Below are positions 60,806 through 64,000 of a stretch of DNA of 64,000 nucleotides, in pieces (positions within the stretch are counted from its first letter, which is position 1; each line of letters opens with the position of its first letter). Under the pieces are notes generated by a model. The model was not told where the DNA came from and made no database searches. It worked only from the letters and a program-made list of their open reading frames with translations. The DNA lies in NCBI GenBank assembly GCA_965204835.1, contig OZ242017.1, forward strand, positions 1,798,001-1,862,000. Direction: 5' to 3'. The position numbers and the translations under genes are program-made. This DNA comes from VXMT01 sp965204835. GTDB taxonomy: Bacteria > Chloroflexota > Dehalococcoidia > UBA2979.

Positions 60806-63193
60806 CTACGGCGACTCGGTGCTCTGCGGACCGCCGCTGATACCGGCTGCCGCCGTCGCAGGCTGCAGCTCGCGCGCTCGCTCGATGGTGAGCCGGGGCA
60901 GGACACGGTCGAGCCAGCCGGGCACCCACCAGTTGCGCGCCCCCAGCAGCTCCATTGCCGCGGGGACCAGGAGCAGCCGCACGATCGTCGCATCGAGGAA
61001 CACGGCGACGGCCAGTCCGAGGCCGAACATCTTGATGGCGCGGTTGTCCTCGAACACGAAGCTCGCGAACACCACGACCATGATCGCCGCGGCCGCCGTG
61101 ATGACCCCCGCCGTCGAGGCGAGCCCGTCCGCCACCGAGGTGACTGCGTCGCCGCTGCGGTCGTACTCCTCGCGCACGCGCGAGAGCAGGAACACCTCGT
61201 AGTCCATGGAGAGCCCGAAGACGATCGCGAACAGCATCATCGGGATGAACGGCTCGATCGGGCCCGCGTCGACGCGGATGAGCCAGCCGAGCCACCCCCA
61301 CTGGAACACCGCGACCACCACGCCATAGGCGGCGGCGATCGACAGCAGGTTCATGATCACGGCCTTCAGCGGCACCAGCACGGAGCGGAACACGACCATC
61401 AGCAGGATGAACGAGAGCACGAGCACGGCCGCGAAGAAGACCGGCGTGCGCCCGCCCAGGTAGTCGGTGAAGTCGACGCCCAGCCCGACGATGCCGGTGA
61501 CGCTCACCTGTAGCGTGCTCCCCGCCACGGCCGCCGGGATCACGTCGGCGCGCAGCCGGTTCACGAGATCGGCGGTCGTGGCGTCCTGCGGCGCGGTCGA
61601 TGGGAACACCTGCACCATGTAGGCGGCGGCATTCGAGGGGTCCGTGAGGTCGCTGGGCAGCGGGCCGTTCACCGAGACGACGCCCTCGGCGGATTCGAGC
61701 GCGGCGAGGAGCGGCGTGATGGCCGCACGGTCCCCCGCCTCCTGCGGCTCGGCGGTGACGATCAGCGGCCCGTTGAAGCCGGGCCCGAAGCCGTCGGCGA
61801 GCAGCTCGTAGGCACGCCGCGTCGTCGTCTCCTCGGGGAAGTTCCCGTCGTCGGCGAACCCGAGTTGCAGCGAGGCGGCGGGCGTCGCCATCGCGAGCAG
61901 CAGCAGGGCGCCGACGACGAGCGCGATCCAGGGGTGCGACTGCACCACGCGGCTCCAGCGCCACGCGAACGACTCTTGCATCGGCGTCCGCGGACGCCTC
62001 GGGACGATCGCGCGGAGGGGCCGCACGACGAACCCCGCGAGCAGCACGAGCAGCGCCAGCGGGACGCCGAGCAGCAGCGGGCGGAACCCCAGCCCCAGCC
62101 CGAGCAGCGCCACCGCGACGCACCCGGCGGCGATGAGTCCTCGCCACCGGCTGACCTCGATGCGGTCGCCGGAGAACCTGATGAGGGCGGGGAGCAGCGT
62201 GACGGAGGCGGTCATCGTCGCCGCCACGGTCAGCGCCGCGGCGACCGCGAGGCCGGTGATGAACGGGAGCCCCATCAACAGCATCCCGAGGAGCGAGATC
62301 ACCACGGTCAGCCCCGCGAAGATCACCGCGCGCCCGGCGGTGTCGAAGGCCTCGAAGGCTGAGGGCTCGACGCCGCGGTCCTCGGCCAGGCCGTCGCGGT
62401 AGCGCGTGACGATGAACAGCGCGTAGTCGATGCCGACGCCGATCCCGACCATCGCGCCGATGGTCGTCGCGAACTCGGGGATCGAGAGGACGTTGGAGAG
62501 CACCACTGCCATCGCGATGCCCACGCCCACGCCGGCCACGGCTACCGCGATCGGCAGCCCCATCGCCATCACCGACCCAAACGCCAGGATCAGCACCACG
62601 ATGGCGAACGCGAGGCCGATGAACTCGGACTGCGGGGGCTCGAACTCGCTGAGCGCCTCGCCGCCGATCTCGACCTGCAGGCCGGGCACCTCCGGGATGA
62701 GCTTGTTGAACTCCGACCCGAGGGCCGAGGTGTCGTTGAAGTCGAGCTCCGGGGCGAGGTCGATGCGCGCGAACGCGACGACGCCGTCGGCGCTGACCTG
62801 CGGGCGTCCCGGCATGTGCGGCAGATGCGTTGCGTGCTGCGGCGGCGTCTCGGGAACCGGAACCGTGGCGAGGTACGGGCTGGTCAGCGTCACGCCCTCG
62901 TACGACGCGACCTCCTCGAACATCTCCTCCATCGCCGCCTTGATCGCCGGCGTGTCGACGCCGGCGGGGGCGTGGAAGACGATCGAGCCGCTGAACCCAC
63001 CGCCCAGGCCCTCGAAGTGCTCCTCGAGCACATCGAATCCGCGGCGGCTGTCCGACTCGGGCGCCTGCAACTCCGCGAGGAACGAGGGTCCGACCACACC
63101 GGCCGCGGCCAGCGCCGCAACGAGCACGACGACCCACGCGGCGACCGTCTTGCGGGGATTGCGGAAGCACCACCCGCTGATTCGAACGAGCAT
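60806..63193 (-). CDS. MMPL / RND-superfamily membrane transporter
   Basis: 795 residues from ATG 63193. Two repeats each contain an N-terminal helix, a large extracytoplasmic domain and a bundle of about five helices. MMPL signatures include GVGIDYALFIVTRYRDGLAE in the first half and FGLSMDYEVFLLSRVREEYD in the second, the aspartate-containing proton-relay segments. Relatives (YdfJ, MmpL) export lipids or drugs driven by proton flow. No associated adaptor or regulator gene besides the neighbouring kinase. Confidence 0.92.
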   Translation of the reverse strand: MLVRISGWCFRNPRKTVAAWVVVLVAALAAAGVVGPSFLAELQAPESDSRRGFDVLEEHFEGLGGGFSGSIVFHAPAGVDTPAIKAAMEEMFEEVASYEGVTLTSPYLATVPVPETPPQHATHLPHMPGRPQVSADGVVAFARIDLAPELDFNDTSALGSEFNKLIPEVPGLQVEIGGEALSEFEPPQSEFIGLAFAIVVLILAFGSVMAMGLPIAVAVAGVGVGIAMAVVLSNVLSIPEFATTIGAMVGIGVGIDYALFIVTRYRDGLAEDRGVEPSAFEAFDTAGRAVIFAGLTVVISLLGMLLMGLPFITGLAVAAALTVAATMTASVTLLPALIRFSGDRIEVSRWRGLIAAGCVAVALLGLGLGFRPLLLGVPLALLVLLAGFVVRPLRAIVPRRPRTPMQESFAWRWSRVVQSHPWIALVVGALLLLAMATPAASLQLGFADDGNFPEETTTRRAYELLADGFGPGFNGPLIVTAEPQEAGDRAAITPLLAALESAEGVVSVNGPLPSDLTDPSNAAAYMVQVFPSTAPQDATTADLVNRLRADVIPAAVAGSTLQVSVTGIVGLGVDFTDYLGGRTPVFFAAVLVLSFILLMVVFRSVLVPLKAVIMNLLSIAAAYGVVVAVFQWGWLGWLIRVDAGPIEPFIPMMLFAIVFGLSMDYEVFLLSRVREEYDRSGDAVTSVADGLASTAGVITAAAAIMVVVFASFVFEDNRAIKMFGLGLAVAVFLDATIVRLLLVPAAMELLGARNWWVPGWLDRVLPRLTIERARELQPATAAAGISGGPQSTESP

Positions 63194-63333
63194 CGTGGCC
63201 CTCTCTACGTGCGCGCGCTGCGGCGCGGACGGTCCGCGTCGCTGGTCTACGCCGGTGGGAGAGGCGCCATCCGAAGCTAGCAGGGCGACACCCCAGCAGC
63301 CAATCCATGGCCCGCCCGACACCGCGGAGCGTG

Positions 63334-63363
63334 TTGACACCCGGCTCTGCCCTTCGCTACGAA
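63334..63363 (+). promoter_or_regulatory. Promoter of the cupin gene
   Basis: TTGACA (63334-63339), 18-nt spacer, TACGAA (63358-63363). It resembles the promoter at 63845 over its whole length (TTGACACC at the left, TACGAAG at the right). Confidence 0.6.
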
Positions 63364-63439
63364 GCAGGCGCGACCATGAGCACGTCGAGGGCTGGGCTCC
63401 GCGATACCGCCCGCGGCCTGTCGGAGAAGGAGGACGCCA

Positions 63440-63790
63440 ATGAGCCGGAAGAAGATCTTCAACTGGGCCGACGTGGAACCGTGGCCCTCCGACTACCCGG
63501 GGATCGCCATGAAGGTGGTGACCGGCGAGCGCATGCAACTCGTGATGGCCGAGTTCGAGCCCGGCTCGACGTACTCCCTCCACTCCCACGAGCGAGAGCA
63601 GTTCAGCTTTATGTTGAGCGGCCGGATGCGTCTCACCGTCGGGGACGAGGTCGCCGAAATCGGCCCCGGCGACATGTGGCATGCCCCGGGCAACGTCGCC
63701 CACGGCGGCGAGATCCTGGGTGACGAGCCCGTGGTCTTCGTCGACGTCTACTCGCCGCCCGCCGAGGAATTCACTGAGGACGCGGAGTAA
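63440..63790 (+). CDS. Small cupin-domain protein
   Basis: 116 residues from ATG with GGAGG upstream. Cupin motif 1 is SLHSHEREQFSFMLSGRMRL (His, His, Glu ligands) and motif 2 is PGDMWHAPGNVAHGG (His ligand). A single conserved beta-barrel of the RmlC-like type, probably metal-binding. Substrate unknown. It shares a promoter sequence with the next gene, suggesting common control. Confidence 0.85.
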   Translation: MSRKKIFNWADVEPWPSDYPGIAMKVVTGERMQLVMAEFEPGSTYSLHSHEREQFSFMLSGRMRLTVGDEVAEIGPGDMWHAPGNVAHGGEILGDEPVVFVDVYSPPAEEFTEDAE

Positions 63791-63844
63791 CCGCCCGGGC
63801 GTCGACGGAATCAGGGTCCGGCCGACCGCGGCGACGCCCGCGCG

Positions 63845-63873
63845 TTGACACCTCGCGCCGCCCTCGTTACGAA
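63845..63873 (+). promoter_or_regulatory. Promoter of the terminal gene, similar to the cupin promoter
   Basis: TTGACA (63845-63850), 17-nt spacer, TACGAA (63868-63873). Both hexamers and the bases just after the -10 are shared with 63334-63363. Confidence 0.6.
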
Positions 63874-63914
63874 GAGCGCACGATCCACAGGCACGAGCGA
63901 GAGGACAACACACC

Positions 63915-64000
63915 ATGGCTGACGAATGGCAGGACGCGTGGCAGGGAACCATCGACGCAGTCGGTGGTGACTTCTCCGGTGGCGTGCAGAGCACGGCCAT
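63915..64000 (+). CDS. Unidentified protein, 3' partial
   Basis: ATG 63915 with AGAGGA upstream; only 28 residues (MADEWQDAWQGTIDAVGGDF then SGGVQSTA) lie within the window. Too little for family assignment. The promoter similarity suggests co-regulation with the cupin gene. Confidence 0.55.
   Translation, partial: MADEWQDAWQGTIDAVGGDFSGGVQSTA

Overview
The window is a G+C-rich bacterial chromosome segment (roughly 70% by eye) made mostly of tightly packed housekeeping genes. Adjacent genes often share GTGA or ATGA stop-start overlaps. GTG and TTG starts are common, and TAnnnT -10 hexamers often sit 5-10 nt before a start codon, which suggests leaderless mRNAs. The gene content points to Chloroflexota (Dehalococcoidia-like), with an actinobacterium as the alternative: a dgt/dnaG/rpoD cluster with a large spacer domain in the sigma factor, TopA with C-terminal repeats instead of zinc fingers, EF-P with a non-canonical tip loop, MazG with a degenerate N-terminal domain, and F420-type LLM and nitroreductase enzymes. 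This assignment is inference; no rRNA is present.

Layout. 1-9.9 kb: a partial CBS/CorC protein, a VapBC-like pair, then dprA-topA-xerC-aroQ-pepP-efp-xseA. 9.9-15.7 kb: an NCS2-type permease placed between xseA and xseB, then a PurN-like formyltransferase, a pseudouridine synthase, cmk and plsC. 15.7-16.8 kb: a lower-G+C patch with two overlapping membrane ORFs. 17.0-21.8 kb: glmS followed by a two-gene cassette (HARE-HTH protein plus GHKL/MORC-like ATPase) bounded by an exact 50-bp duplication of the glmS 3' end. 21.9-26.4 kb: lactate permease, a small membrane protein and a zinc-ribbon multi-pass membrane protein. 26.5-31.2 kb: ppdK, with a DUF262/HNH (GmrSD-like) gene inserted at its 3' end between 30-bp copies of the ppdK terminus. 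31.4-40 kb: a DsbA-like protein that looks circularly permuted, dgt, an exported protein, a DinB-like protein, dnaG, rpoD, two FmdB zinc ribbons and a DUF1461 protein. 40-46 kb: mazG, a thioredoxin-like protein, two paralogous 58-aa basic proteins, a zinc-ribbon membrane protein, a PcrA/UvrD helicase and a DRTGG protein. 46-48 kb: tRNA-Phe, msrA and a duplicated FitAB module in which one toxin is truncated. 48-57.5 kb: accessory metabolism and tRNA-Asn. 57.5-64 kb: a single-chain histidine kinase/response regulator, an MMPL transporter, a cupin and a truncated last gene.

The strongest unusual signal is a pair of defence-like cassettes (glmS and ppdK loci, about 5 kb apart). Each is inserted exactly at the 3' end of a core gene. 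In each, the coding end of the host gene is rebuilt upstream, and the displaced ancestral 3' end with its hairpin lies downstream. Neither contains a recombinase. The HARE-HTH/GHKL-ATPase pair is a good candidate for an uncharacterised two-component defence or DNA-sensing system.
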